Source of the DNA: Actinomycetospora termitidis | GTDB lineage: Bacteria > Actinomycetota > Actinomycetes > Mycobacteriales > Pseudonocardiaceae | Direction of reading: 5' to 3' | Assembly (NCBI RefSeq): GCF_030286555.1 | Contig: NZ_JASVWF010000002.1 | Location: 496,001 to 560,000 of the forward strand | Length of the DNA: 64,000 nt | Notes under the pieces: model-generated | The model's database searches: none | The model's input: the letters and a program-made list of their open reading frames with translations, nothing else | Told to the model about the DNA's origin: nothing | Position numbers and translations under genes: made by a program | Shown here: positions 63,460 to 64,000 of the stretch, piece after piece | Position numbering within the stretch: the first letter of the stretch is position 1 | How the letters are laid out: each line of letters opens with the position of its first letter

Positions 63460-64000
63460 CCCCGAGGACCGCGCCGGGCGCCGCGCGCCCGGTCACGCCC
63501 GCGTCGATCCTGGCGGCGCGGCTCGAGTCGTTGGTCGGGCGGGCCGGCGGGACCGGGCTCGAGGACGAGCTGCGCGAGGTGCGCGACCTCGCCGTCGGGC
63601 TGGACCCGTACGTCGAGTCGATGACCTCTCCGGAGTCGCCGGCGCTCGCCGACCTGGCCGCCGCGACCGCGGCGTTCGACTGGCGCGACGCCTCCGGCTC
63701 GCTCGAACAGGAGATGCTCTCCGGGCACGTCGAGGGGCGGTTCCTCGCGATGCTCGCGCACGCGACCCGGGCGCGGCGGGTGCTCGAGGTCGGGATGTTC
63801 ACCGGGTACTCCGCGCTCGCCCTCGCGGAGGCCCTTCCCGACGACGGGTCGGTGGTCGCCCTGGAGCTCGACGAGTCCGTCGCGGCGTTCGCGCAGGAGC
63901 AGTTCGCGCGGTCGTCGGCGGGCCGGCGGATCGACGTGCGCGTCGGACCGGCCGCCGAGACGTTGCGGGCGCTGGCCGGGGAGTCGTTCGACCTGGTCTT
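63456..64000 (+). CDS. mysB: O-methyltransferase, probably 4-deoxygadusol-forming, 3' end outside window
   Basis: 181 residues visible. Class I fold: [18 protein letters not shown] (SAM motif I), [19 protein letters not shown] (acidic residue at the end of strand 2), ESFDLVF at the edge. Caffeoyl-CoA-O-methyltransferase-like family, as is the methyltransferase that follows DDGS in mycosporine-like amino acid clusters. The GTG overlaps the cyclase stop (GTGA). The remaining mys genes (ATP-grasp ligase, D-Ala-D-Ala-ligase-like) would lie beyond the window if the cluster is complete. Confidence 0.8.
   Translation, partial: MTPRTAPGAARPVTPASILAARLESLVGRAGGTGLEDELREVRDLAVGLDPYVESMTSPESPALADLAAATAAFDWRDASGSLEQEMLSGHVEGRFLAMLAHATRARRVLEVGMFTGYSALALAEALPDDGSVVALELDESVAAFAQEQFARSSAGRRIDVRVGPAAETLRALAGESFDLV

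Overview
The window is chromosomal DNA of a very high-GC actinobacterium. The gene order ftsK - argA - rimO - pgsA - clgR - pspA ... DUF3046 - recA - recX - (gluABCD) - miaB - small membrane protein is a scaffold known from mycobacteria and streptomycetes. A DGDS-type cyclase with an O-methyltransferase (mycosporine genes), frequent GTG starts and many 4-base start/stop overlaps also fit. A member of the Pseudonocardiales (Pseudonocardia, Actinosynnema or Actinomycetospora type) is my best guess; this is inference. No tRNA, rRNA, insertion sequence, phage gene or CRISPR array was seen.

Layout. (1) 1-7592: a minus-strand sugar operon led by a ROK repressor, with a Gfo/Idh/MocA dehydrogenase, a TIM-barrel isomerase, a GPH glycoside importer, a pyranose-oxidase-like FAD enzyme and, at the window edge, a protein that fuses the beta (DUF6379) and alpha (TIM-barrel) subunits of C-glycoside deglycosidase. 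This looks like a C-glycoside uptake and C-C bond cleavage pathway with its own palindromic operators. (2) 7736-9481: an MFS exporter, a 32-base perfect palindrome and a 48-base-period tandem repeat array in front of ftsK. (3) 9482-18114: ftsK, a degenerate histidine kinase, argA, rimO-pgsA, clgR and pspA. (4) 18169-26917: M28 peptidase lipoprotein, Nei glycosylase, PhoD, DHA2 exporter, CPBP protease and an Rv1069c-type membrane hydrolase. (5) 27010-32211: an IclR-controlled quaternary-amine (betaine-like) demethylation locus with a Rieske ferredoxin, a dimethylglycine-dehydrogenase-like flavoprotein and a GbcA-like Rieske oxygenase; two operators with identical geometry (TGTTGCG-N24-CGCAACA) tie it together. 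(6) 32314-43273: adenine deaminase, the large helicase Lhr, a NarL-type two-component system and a GT39 glycosyltransferase. (7) 43317-45330: DUF3046, recA with both a LexA box and a RecA-NDp (ClgR-type) promoter, and recX. (8) 45361-49183: an Sdh1-type succinate dehydrogenase behind a CRP-type site. (9) 50002-56390: gluDCBA, divergent from an OmpR-type two-component system with 11-base direct repeats in the shared promoter, and an orphan TAXI binding protein. (10) 56417-61480: miaB, a membrane protein, and an NRAMP-fold permease lacking metal-binding motifs in an operon with pxpB-pxpC. (11) 61509-64000: a HAD-like protein without its catalytic aspartates, a sedoheptulose-phosphate cyclase (mysA-like) and an O-methyltransferase (mysB-like), the first steps of a mycosporine-like amino acid (UV screen) pathway that runs off the end.

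Many genes appear to be read from leaderless mRNAs: a TANNNT -10 box lies 6-8 bases before the start codon with no Shine-Dalgarno sequence.
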